Origin: Aquirufa beregesia
Lineage (GTDB): Bacteria > Bacteroidota > Bacteroidia > Cytophagales > Spirosomataceae
Assembly: GCF_011090385.1 (NCBI RefSeq)
Contig: NZ_SEWW01000008.1
Location: forward strand, 82,041-146,040
Reading direction: 5' to 3'
DNA: 64,000 nt
This document shows positions 1-8,028 of the stretch, one piece after another. The notes below the pieces were generated by a model. It saw nothing but the letters and a program-made list of their open reading frames with translations. It searched no databases and was not told the DNA's origin. Position numbers and translations under genes: made by a program. The stretch's first letter is position 1. Every line of letters begins with the position of its first letter.

Positions 1-927
1 TGGCCAGAAGTAGCAAATACCTAAGGCAAAGAATACAGCAGCTACGTATAACATAGAACCGTCCATGGTAGACATCATGTATAAGCCAATCACACCAAAG
101 ATGGCAGACCCTAATAAAACACCTACTGTATTTAATTTATGAATGATTGGACCTGCGAAATAACGACCAACGGCCATTAAACCCGTTACAAGAGCTAAAA
201 TCAACATAGGACTAGCACCTGCTTTTGCTAAGATTGGGCCAACCCATTGCTGAGGACCAAATTCAGAAATAGCCGTTAAAGCCATACAAGCCGCCATAAA
301 TAAATACAATGGATTTAACATAGCTTTGAAACTATCCAAAGCATTCTCAGCACCTGCACGTGGTTTAGGGAAAGCCTGCCCGTAGAATAATACGGCATAG
401 ATAGCGGTAGGGATCAAAATAACCCAAATTTGCGCTTGCCAAGGCATAGACGCATCCGTCATAAATTTAGAAATCAATGAACCAATCACAATACCACCTG
501 GGAACCACATGTGAAAACGATTCAATTTGCTGTTGAAATCCAATCCTGAATAAGAATCGGCAATCATAGGATTACAAGCTGCTTCGGTACAACCGTTACC
601 TAAACCAATCAATAGAGTTGAAATCAACAAAGTATCATAACCTGTGGCATAAATAGTTAATAAAATACCAATGGTGTGAGCAATCAAAGCAATTTGCATG
701 ATCAATTTAGGTCCAATAGCTGAATAGAAAACCCCACCAAGGATCATGGATATCGGGAAACCTAAGAACCACATTTGGTTGATATGTCCTAATTGGACAG
801 TATCTAAGCTTAATTCTGCTCCTAACTGCGTTAGAATTCCTGCTCTAATGCTAAAAGAGAAGGCCGTCGTGATAAGCGCAAAACAGCTAGCATAAAACAG
901 ACGATTTGCATTAATGGTTTGACTCAT
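1..927 (-). CDS. MFS sugar transporter, 3' part cut by window edge
   Basis: The frame stays open from an ATG at 925-927 to the window edge, giving 309 N-terminal residues of a membrane protein; the C-terminus lies outside. The translation has repeated hydrophobic segments consistent with about nine or ten helices, and starts MSQTINANRLFYASCFALIT. It resembles major facilitator superfamily permeases that sit beside sugar dehydrogenases in Bacteroidota, such as glucose/galactose-type or nucleoside:H+ symporter-like members. It is divergent from the Gfo/Idh operon starting at 1141, so it probably imports the substrate of that operon. The substrate cannot be read from the sequence. Family call is fairly sure; subfamily is a guess. 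Confidence 0.75.
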   Translation of the reverse strand, partial: MSQTINANRLFYASCFALITTAFSFSIRAGILTQLGAELSLDTVQLGHINQMWFLGFPISMILGGVFYSAIGPKLIMQIALIAHTIGILLTIYATGYDTLLISTLLIGLGNGCTEAACNPMIADSYSGLDFNSKLNRFHMWFPGGIVIGSLISKFMTDASMPWQAQIWVILIPTAIYAVLFYGQAFPKPRAGAENALDSFKAMLNPLYLFMAACMALTAISEFGPQQWVGPILAKAGASPMLILALVTGLMAVGRYFAGPIIHKLNTVGVLLGSAIFGVIGLYMMSTMDGSMLYVAAVFFALGICYFWP

Positions 928-1140
928 AGTTGTTTAGATTTAGTTAAAGGGTGAAACAACGTTTTTTCTTGAAAAATTAAAAATTAACATTAGAAAAATC
1001 ATGTCAAAAAAACGAAAAGATTTTCAAAGTTTCCTATTAAATTGAAAATATTTTTAATATTTCATTAATTCTACAGCGCTTTTGGCTCAAATTAGTATAT
1101 TTAGAGTCAATTTTTTAAAAAAATCTAAATCAATATAGAT
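928..1140. promoter_or_regulatory. Divergent promoter region between MFS gene and Gfo/Idh operon
   Basis: This 213-base AT-rich gap separates two divergent transcription units and must hold both promoters. No clean Bacteroidota TAnnTTTG/TTTG pair with correct spacing was found, and no obvious operator palindrome. No ORF of interest lies in it. Confidence 0.4.
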
Positions 1141-2337
1141 ATGATTCAGGGAGGATCTTCCACACAGGCTAAAAACCGTCAAGGCAGAAAAATCCGAATG
1201 GGGATGATTGGTGGTAGCTTAGAAGCATTTATAGGTGCCGTACACCGCCGTGGTTCTCAATTAGACGGGGAAATAGAATTAGTATGCGGAGCGTTCAGCT
1301 CAAGTGCAGAAAAATCCAAGGCAACTGGTGCAGCATTGTACTTAAACCCTAGCCGGGTATACGGATCATATGAAGAAATGATTCTTAAGGAAAAAGCTTT
1401 GCCAGAAGGAGAACGTATGGATTTTGTGTCCATTGTTACGCCCAATCACTTGCATTTTCCAACGGCCAAAATGGCTTTAGAAAATGGTTTTCACGTCGTT
1501 TGTGATAAGCCGGCAACATTAAACCTAGCCGAGGCTAAGGAATTAAAGAAAGTCATAGATGCATCAGGCTTGATTTTTGCTTTAACCCATAATTATACCG
1601 GATATCCGATGATTAAGGAAGCGAAGCATTTGGTAGATTCTGGGGAATTAGGCGAAATACGAAAAGTGATTGTGGAATATCCACAAGGTTGGTTAATCGA
1701 CCTAGTGGAGGCAACTGGTCAAAAACAAGCGGCATGGAGAACAGATCCGGCGCGTTGTGGAGCAGCTGGGGCTGTAGGAGACATTGGTACTCATGCTGAA
1801 AACCTGGCTAAATACATCACAGGCTTACATATTGATGAATTATGTGCCGACTTAACCATCTTTGTTGATGGCCGTCAATTGGATGATGATGGTAACATTT
1901 TAATTCATTATAATAATGGCGCAAGAGGCGTTTTGCATTGCAGTCAAATTTGTAATGGAGAAGAAAATGACTTAAACATCCGTGTTTATGGCTCAAAAGC
2001 GGGAATCGTTTGGCATCAAATGGATCCCAATACCCTGATAATCAAGTCGAGAGACGGTGGTAGCAGAACAATACGTACTAATGTGGGTAATCTGTCTGCC
2101 CAAGCGCAAGCACATACGCGTCAACCAGCAGGACATCCGGAAGGATACGTAGAAACCTTTGCAAATATTTACCGTAATTTCGCTTTTGCCCTTCGTGCAC
2201 GTTGGGAAGGTAAAGACCAAGATCCTTTGTACGATTTCCCAGGAATCGATGAAGGGATAAACGGGATGGCATTCATAGAAAATGTGGTTAGATCATCCAG
2301 AGATAATACAAATAAGTGGACCAAATTTGAAATTTAA
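1141..2337 (+). CDS. Gfo/Idh/MocA family oxidoreductase
   Basis: A 398-residue NAD(P)-dependent dehydrogenase of the Gfo/Idh/MocA family. An N-terminal Rossmann fold begins near residue 19 (GMIGGS, a variant of GxGxxG), and the usual EKP motif appears as CDKP at residues 121-124. The C-terminal half is the alpha/beta substrate domain. About 18 polar residues precede the fold; the Met at residue 20 could be an alternative start, but the ATG at 1141 is used here. Eleven bases separate it from the next dehydrogenase, so the two are probably cotranscribed. Family members oxidise sugars, inositols or sugar acids, or make 3-keto sugars; the substrate here is unknown. Confidence 0.88.
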   Translation: MIQGGSSTQAKNRQGRKIRMGMIGGSLEAFIGAVHRRGSQLDGEIELVCGAFSSSAEKSKATGAALYLNPSRVYGSYEEMILKEKALPEGERMDFVSIVTPNHLHFPTAKMALENGFHVVCDKPATLNLAEAKELKKVIDASGLIFALTHNYTGYPMIKEAKHLVDSGELGEIRKVIVEYPQGWLIDLVEATGQKQAAWRTDPARCGAAGAVGDIGTHAENLAKYITGLHIDELCADLTIFVDGRQLDDDGNILIHYNNGARGVLHCSQICNGEENDLNIRVYGSKAGIVWHQMDPNTLIIKSRDGGSRTIRTNVGNLSAQAQAHTRQPAGHPEGYVETFANIYRNFAFALRARWEGKDQDPLYDFPGIDEGINGMAFIENVVRSSRDNTNKWTKFEI

Positions 2338-2348
2338 TATAGAATAAC

Positions 2349-3494
2349 ATGACAAAAATTAAAGTTGGAATCGTAGGAACAGGCTTTATTGGACCTGCTC
2401 ATATTGAGGCATTAAGACGATTACCGAATGTGGAGGTAGCTGCACTTTGTGAAGTTACCATTGAATTAGCAGAAGCTAAGGCCAAACAATTAGGGATTCC
2501 TCGTTGGTATACATTTGATGAATTAATGAAACAAGATGACATCGAATGCGTACACATTTGTACACCTAACTTCTTACACTATTCTCAGTCGAAGGCTGCT
2601 TTATTAGCTGGCAAACATGTGGTTTGCGAAAAACCATTAGCTAAGGACCTACATGAGGCAGAAGAATTAGTGGAATTAGCGGCTAAATCAGGTAAAGTTA
2701 ATGCAGTACACTTCAATTTGCGCTACTATCCTTTGGTACGTCAAATGAAAACCATGCGTGAAAAAGGTGATTTAGGTGAGGTTTATTCTATCATTGGTTC
2801 TTATTTACAAGATTGGTTGTTTTATGCAACGGATTACAACTGGCGATTAGAACCCGATAAATCAGGCGATTCACGAGCTATTGCTGATATTGGTTCCCAT
2901 TTAATGGATATCATTGAATACATCACAGGTCTAAAGACGGTAGAGGTGATGGCTGATTTTAATACGGTACACCCTACACGTAAGAAGCCATTGAAAGCTA
3001 TTGAGACTTATTCTGGCAAAATGCTTCAACCTGAGGATTATGCTGATGTCAATATTACGACGGAAGATCATGCCAACGTGTTATTACGTTTTGACAATGG
3101 CAACCGTGGATCTATTACGGTATCCCAAGTTTCGGCTGGACGTAAAAATCAATTGAAATTAGAGATTTCTGGTTCTAAGAAAACCTTTGCTTGGAATTCA
3201 GAAGCTCCCAATGAAGTATGGTTAGGTAATAGAGAGCAAGCTAATCAGGTTTTAATGCGTGATCCGTCTTTGGCATATCCTGAAGCTTCAGCGATTATGA
3301 CTTTCCCTGGAGGACATAATGAAGGATTCCCTGATACCTCTAAGCAGTTATTTAAGGAAGTTTATGCGGCCATTGAGCAAGGTAAACAACCAGAGAAGCC
3401 AAGCTATCCAACCTTTGCGGACGGATACCGTGAATTATTAATTTGTGAAAAAATTCTTGAAAGTACCCGCAAGCAAGCGTGGGTTAAAATTTAA
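2349..3494 (+). CDS. Gfo/Idh/MocA family oxidoreductase
   Basis: A 381-residue second member of the family, with a textbook nucleotide-binding loop GTGFIG at residues 10-15 and the EKP motif at 94-96. It differs clearly from the upstream copy, so this is not a recent duplication. No signal peptide is visible, so it is cytoplasmic. It lies between another Gfo/Idh protein and a TIM-barrel isomerase with gaps of 11 and 5 bases, a typical operon. Two dehydrogenases with an isomerase suggest sequential oxidation and epimerisation or reduction of one sugar (inference). Confidence 0.9.
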   Translation: MTKIKVGIVGTGFIGPAHIEALRRLPNVEVAALCEVTIELAEAKAKQLGIPRWYTFDELMKQDDIECVHICTPNFLHYSQSKAALLAGKHVVCEKPLAKDLHEAEELVELAAKSGKVNAVHFNLRYYPLVRQMKTMREKGDLGEVYSIIGSYLQDWLFYATDYNWRLEPDKSGDSRAIADIGSHLMDIIEYITGLKTVEVMADFNTVHPTRKKPLKAIETYSGKMLQPEDYADVNITTEDHANVLLRFDNGNRGSITVSQVSAGRKNQLKLEISGSKKTFAWNSEAPNEVWLGNREQANQVLMRDPSLAYPEASAIMTFPGGHNEGFPDTSKQLFKEVYAAIEQGKQPEKPSYPTFADGYRELLICEKILESTRKQAWVKI

Positions 3495-3499
3495 TAACT

Positions 3500-4552
3500 A
3501 TGCAAACCATCAAAGGACCTGCTATCTTTTTAGCCCAATTTTTGGGTGATGAGGCTCCATTTAATACATTAGACGGAATTACCACCTGGGCTGCAGGATT
3601 GGGTTATAAAGGAGTTCAAATTCCTTCTTGGGATCCTCGCTGCATCGATTTACAAAAAGCGGCGGAATCAAAAACCTATTGTGATGAATTGAAAGGCATG
3701 CTTGCAGCTAAAGGCTTGCAAATCACTGAACTTTCTACACACTTACAAGGACAATTAGTAGCAGTGAACCCTGCTTATGACATCATGTTTGATGGATTTG
3801 CTCCAGATGCTGTGAAAGGCAATCCAAAGGCCAGAACAGAATGGGCGATTCAACAATTAATGTATGCGGCTAAAGCATCTGAAAACTTAGGTTTGACTGC
3901 GCATGCGACTTTTTCCGGTGCCTTAATGTGGCATACCGTTTATCCTTGGCCTCAGCGTCCTGCAGGATTAGTCGAACAAGGTTTTGCGGAATTGGCTCGT
4001 CGCTGGACACCTATTTTGAATAAATTTGATGAATGCGGTGTAGATCTTTGTTATGAAATTCACCCAGGTGAAGACTTGCATGATGGAGTTTCCTATGAAA
4101 TGTTCTTGGATGCAGTAAAAGGTCATAAACGTGCCAATTTATTATATGATCCATCCCACTTTGTATTACAAGCTTTGGATTATAAACAATACATTGATTT
4201 CTATCATGAGCGCATCAAAATGTTCCATGTGAAAGATGCTGAGTTTAACCCAACAGGCAAACAAGGTGTTTATGGAGGATATCAATCTTGGGTAAACCGA
4301 GCTGGTAGATTCCGTTCATTGGGAGATGGCCAAGTGGATTTCAAAAGTATCTTTTCCAAATTAACTCAATACGGATATGACGGTTGGGCTGTTTTAGAAT
4401 GGGAATGCTGCATTAAAGATCCAGTACAAGGCGCAACAGAAGGCGCACCGTTCATTGCTAATCACATCATCAAAGCCACTGAAAAAGTATTTGATGATTT
4501 TGCAGGTGGTGGCGCTGATGAAGAATTCAATAAGCGTGTATTAGGATTATAG
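3500..4552 (+). CDS. Sugar phosphate isomerase/epimerase (AP endonuclease 2-like TIM barrel)
   Basis: A 350-residue protein of the xylose isomerase-like TIM-barrel family (IolE/IolI/hydroxypyruvate isomerase relatives). Metal-binding motifs fit the family: a Glu-His pair in CYEIHPGED, DPSHF, the HVKDAEF segment, and a late Glu in VLEWEC. No signal peptide is seen, so it should be cytoplasmic. It is the last gene of the 1141-4552 operon and is followed by hairpin repeats. It may epimerise or dehydrate a keto intermediate made by the two dehydrogenases; the exact reaction is unknown. Confidence 0.87.
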   Translation: MQTIKGPAIFLAQFLGDEAPFNTLDGITTWAAGLGYKGVQIPSWDPRCIDLQKAAESKTYCDELKGMLAAKGLQITELSTHLQGQLVAVNPAYDIMFDGFAPDAVKGNPKARTEWAIQQLMYAAKASENLGLTAHATFSGALMWHTVYPWPQRPAGLVEQGFAELARRWTPILNKFDECGVDLCYEIHPGEDLHDGVSYEMFLDAVKGHKRANLLYDPSHFVLQALDYKQYIDFYHERIKMFHVKDAEFNPTGKQGVYGGYQSWVNRAGRFRSLGDGQVDFKSIFSKLTQYGYDGWAVLEWECCIKDPVQGATEGAPFIANHIIKATEKVFDDFAGGGADEEFNKRVLGL

Positions 4553-4563
4553 GAATATAGCTA

Positions 4564-4637
4564 TTCATGCTTTTACCAGCTTTTTTGCTTAAACGCTGTC
4601 AAGGTTCCAAACCTTGACAGCGTTGTAAAAGCATGAA
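4564..4637. repeat. Nested palindromic hairpin repeat (family A)
   Basis: An inner perfect 15-bp inverted repeat (4592-4606 and 4610-4624, AACGCTGTCAAGGTT with a 3-base centre) sits inside an outer 13-bp repeat (4564-4576 and 4625-4637, core CATGCTTTTAC). The inner stem matches the hairpin at 58364-58402. Both lie between convergent genes, so it may act as a bidirectional terminator or be a REP/MITE-like dispersed element. Confidence 0.85.
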
Positions 4638-4751
4638 CGATTTAAAAAGGAATAAAATTATCTTATTCCAAGAATTACCAATTAACTGATTTCTTCAGCT
4701 AATTATCAATCCAATAAAGTCTTTTTTGATTAAAATTCCCTAGCTTTCGGC

Positions 4752-4784
4752 AAGGCTGTCAGCGTTTGGAACGCTGCCAGCCTT
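4752..4784. repeat. Palindromic hairpin repeat, related variant
   Basis: A 15-bp inverted repeat with one mismatch (4752-4766 and 4770-4784, 3-base centre tgg). The arms reuse the words AACGCTG, CAG and AAGG of the neighbouring hairpin in another order. It lies just past the dnaG stop codon, so it could end the leftward transcript, although no long U tract follows. Confidence 0.75.
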
Positions 4785-4797
4785 AGGGGAAAATCAG

Positions 4798-6762
4798 CTA
4801 TTTTTCGATCACTGTTCCCAATTCTTGGGAAATGTTTTTCTGAATTTCCTTATAATGTATGAAATCCAACAATAGTGCATTCATGGCTTCAGCATCTCCC
4901 TGAAAAGATTCCATTTTCTCTAATGTCTCATGCAAATATTGATCATTATAAACTTTACGTAATCGTAAGACGTTTTTAAATGCCAAATCCTCTAGCATCT
5001 CATCTTCCAACTTCACACGAATATCATGCTTATCTTTCCAAACATCGGATAAGCTATGCTTGCCTGCGCTGATGTCTATAGCAAACTTTTGGATATCTTC
5101 ATTTTGATGATGTAAATAAAACTCAGGTGCTGGGAACTGATGCTGGTTAAATTCCATTTTGCAAATCTCCAATATCTCTTCAAATAATGGGGTTTGAAAA
5201 TGTGTTCCTTCCAACTCTTCAATCAAATACTGCATGAGTGTAACACCTGGAGCTTTCAATGGACTAATCTCCAAATGACCAAAACTAACGAGTAAGCGTA
5301 TGCATTCTGACTCTTGGTAATAGGCTAAATTGGCTTGAGTTTCTGTAGCAATTTGCCCCGTAGGTTCAATGATTTCCTGAATCTCTTGCCACTGTTGATT
5401 CGAAATAGATTCCGAAGCATTGGCTCCTGCTCCACCCCGCTGCTTCAGATTTTTTAAATGAATTTTATTTAATTCAGCCAACAAGACATCTTCATCCAAA
5501 CGCATCAGCGATGCTGTTTTCTGAACAAATAAACTTCGCTGAATGGCATCAGGTATCTTGGAGATACTTTGAACCATTTCCTTGATCAATTCAGCTCGCT
5601 TAAAAGGATCATCTCCAGCCTCCTTTAAAAACAAATTAGCCTGGAAGGAAATAATGTCCTTAGATTCTGATTTGATGTATTCCAAAAATGCCTCAAAACC
5701 CACTTTTCTGACAAAGCTATCTGGATCTTGACCTTCCGGAAAAACAACTAAATTAACTTGTAATCCTTCCTCCAGAATCAAATCCATCCCACGCAAGGCT
5801 GCCTTGATCCCAGCGGAATCCCCATCGTATAATACGGTTACATGTTGGGTAAATCGACCAATCAATCGAATTTGCTCCACCGTCAATGAAGTTCCAGAAG
5901 AAGCTACTACATTCTTAATTCCTGCTTGGTGCAAAGAAATAACATCCGTATACCCCTCCACTAAGTAACAAATGTCCTTAGCTCGAATTTCATTTTTAGC
6001 CTGTGAAATACCATATAAGGTGGCCGATTTATGGTAAACCTCTGTCTCAGGTGAATTCAGGTATTTAGCTTGATTTTTGGCATCCGATTTTAAGATTCGA
6101 GCACCAAAGGCAATTACTTTACCTGCTACACTATGAATGGGAAAGATAACTCGATTGCGAAAACGGTCATAAACCTTACCTTCTTCGTTCTTTTGAGTCA
6201 CTAAGCCCGCTTTTTCAATGATTTCCTGACTGAATCCTTGTTTGATGGCTGTTTTATAAAATACATCCCAAGCTTCTGGACTATAGCCTAAATCAAAGGT
6301 TTGCAAGGTTGTATCTGAAAATCCTCGCTCTTTGAAATAAGGAATCGCAATGGATTTCCCTTCGGGTGTTTCAACTAACTGTTTCTTGAAAAATTCTTTG
6401 GCATATTCCAAAATGATTAACAAACTCTCCCGCTCATTCTGACGAACGATTTGATCATCTGTTAATTCTTCTTCTTGAATGTCTATGCCGTATTTTTTGG
6501 CCAAATGCCGTAATGCCTCTCCATATCCCAAGCCCTCAATATCCATGATGAACCGGACAGAATCTCCTGCTTTACCACAACCAAAACATTTGTAGATTCC
6601 TTTACTTGGCGAAATGGAAAAAGAAGGAGTCTTTTCCCCATGAAATGGACAACATGCCCAATAATTCGCACCTTTCTTCTTCACTGTCACATAATCTCCC
6701 ACCACGTCTGCTACTGCAGCCGCTTGTTTGATTCGTTCGACGGTTTCAGGATCAATGCGCAT
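4798..6762 (-). CDS. dnaG: DNA primase DnaG
   Basis: A 654-residue bacterial primase that makes RNA primers at the replication fork. The N-terminal CHC2-type zinc finger is complete (C38, H41, C59, C62). The Toprim core follows, with the acidic Glu in YLVEGYTD near residue 269 and the DGD metal site at 313-315. The C-terminal part, rich in helices, should contact DnaB helicase. Length is normal for the family. The start is five bases from the stop of the upstream CNT gene, so they may share a transcript. Confidence 0.97.
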   Translation of the reverse strand: MRIDPETVERIKQAAAVADVVGDYVTVKKKGANYWACCPFHGEKTPSFSISPSKGIYKCFGCGKAGDSVRFIMDIEGLGYGEALRHLAKKYGIDIQEEELTDDQIVRQNERESLLIILEYAKEFFKKQLVETPEGKSIAIPYFKERGFSDTTLQTFDLGYSPEAWDVFYKTAIKQGFSQEIIEKAGLVTQKNEEGKVYDRFRNRVIFPIHSVAGKVIAFGARILKSDAKNQAKYLNSPETEVYHKSATLYGISQAKNEIRAKDICYLVEGYTDVISLHQAGIKNVVASSGTSLTVEQIRLIGRFTQHVTVLYDGDSAGIKAALRGMDLILEEGLQVNLVVFPEGQDPDSFVRKVGFEAFLEYIKSESKDIISFQANLFLKEAGDDPFKRAELIKEMVQSISKIPDAIQRSLFVQKTASLMRLDEDVLLAELNKIHLKNLKQRGGAGANASESISNQQWQEIQEIIEPTGQIATETQANLAYYQESECIRLLVSFGHLEISPLKAPGVTLMQYLIEELEGTHFQTPLFEEILEICKMEFNQHQFPAPEFYLHHQNEDIQKFAIDISAGKHSLSDVWKDKHDIRVKLEDEMLEDLAFKNVLRLRKVYNDQYLHETLEKMESFQGDAEAMNALLLDFIHYKEIQKNISQELGTVIEK

Positions 6763-6766
6763 AAAA

Positions 6767-8005
6767 TTATAATAATAAACCCGCTAATGTTGCTGATAAA
6801 TAACTAGCTAATGTGCCAGCAATTAAGGCTTTAAAACCTAATTTGGCTAAATCACTTCTACGAGAAGGGGCTAATTCTCCAATTCCCCCAATTTGAATGG
6901 CAACTGAACTAAAATTAGCAAATCCGCACAAGGCAAAGCTGGTAATTGCGATGGTTTTAGGGTCTAGCGTATCTTTCACCTTCATCATATCTAAATAAGC
7001 TACAAACTCATTCACCACCATCTTTTTCCCCATTAAAGCTCCTGCTACTTCTATATCCGCAGAAGGGACTCCCATCGCAAAGGCAAAAACGGAAAAGACC
7101 TTCCCTAAAAGTAAATTCATGGATAATGTTGGCATGCCAATCCAATTTCCTATATGTCCTAATCCTAAATCCACCAAGGCAATCAAAGCAATAAAACCAA
7201 TTAACATAGCTATTACATTCAAACCTACCTTCAATCCTTCGCTTGCGCCCGCTGCGATGGCATCCACTAAATTGGCATGCGATTTTTGTTTTTCTAATTT
7301 TACGGCTCCTTCCGTTTCTGATTTCTCGGTTTCAGGAAAAATTATTTTGGATATCACCAGCGCCCCAGGTGCCGCCATTAAACTAGCCGCTAATAAATAA
7401 GCTGCAGGTACACCTAAAGAAATATATACCGCCATAACCCCTCCCGCAATACAAGCAAAACTACCTGTCATGGAAGCCATTAACTCACTGTTCGTCATGT
7501 TTTTCAAATAAGGCTTAATCATGATCTGAGCTTCAACTTGGCCTACAAAAGTGGATGCCACATTGGACAAAGCTTCTGCTCCACTAACACCCATTAACCA
7601 GTGCACCACCTTACCAATAGCTGCAACTACTCGTTGCAATATTCCCAAGTAATAAAACATATTCACCAATACCGCCACAAAAATGATGGTTGGGACTACT
7701 TTAAAAAAGAAGATGTAATCGTTTCCTGAACCAAAAGCGCGTGACATTAAGTCGCGGTTCACCAATGATCCAAACACGAATTGAGCGCCTTTATCAGCTT
7801 GCCCTAATAAAGTATTGATGGAATCACCCAACCATTGGAAGATTGCCTGACCTGTATCCGTTTTAAGAATGAATACAGCTAAAAATATTTGTAAAAGCAA
7901 ACCAACACCCACTGTACGGTAATTAATCGCTTTCCGGTTATTTGACATTAAAAATGCAACTCCCAGAATTAAAACAATCCCCAATAGCCCCGTAAATCTT
8001 TCCAT
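6767..8005 (-). CDS. Concentrative nucleoside transporter (NupC/CNT family)
   Basis: A 412-residue inner-membrane protein with about ten hydrophobic segments. It resembles NupC-type sodium or proton nucleoside symporters: an N-terminal three-helix part, the conserved EALSNVASTFVGQVEAQIMI stretch of the nucleoside-recognition (Gate) domain, and a C-terminal domain containing ITSFALCGFANFSSVAIQIG. Length matches the CNT family. It probably imports nucleosides for salvage. It sits between ppk1 and dnaG on the same strand with short gaps, suggesting an operon, though the functional link is loose. Confidence 0.93.
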   Translation of the reverse strand: MERFTGLLGIVLILGVAFLMSNNRKAINYRTVGVGLLLQIFLAVFILKTDTGQAIFQWLGDSINTLLGQADKGAQFVFGSLVNRDLMSRAFGSGNDYIFFFKVVPTIIFVAVLVNMFYYLGILQRVVAAIGKVVHWLMGVSGAEALSNVASTFVGQVEAQIMIKPYLKNMTNSELMASMTGSFACIAGGVMAVYISLGVPAAYLLAASLMAAPGALVISKIIFPETEKSETEGAVKLEKQKSHANLVDAIAAGASEGLKVGLNVIAMLIGFIALIALVDLGLGHIGNWIGMPTLSMNLLLGKVFSVFAFAMGVPSADIEVAGALMGKKMVVNEFVAYLDMMKVKDTLDPKTIAITSFALCGFANFSSVAIQIGGIGELAPSRRSDLAKLGFKALIAGTLASYLSATLAGLLL

Positions 8006-8028
8006 AATATATTGATGTTCGTGTATGC

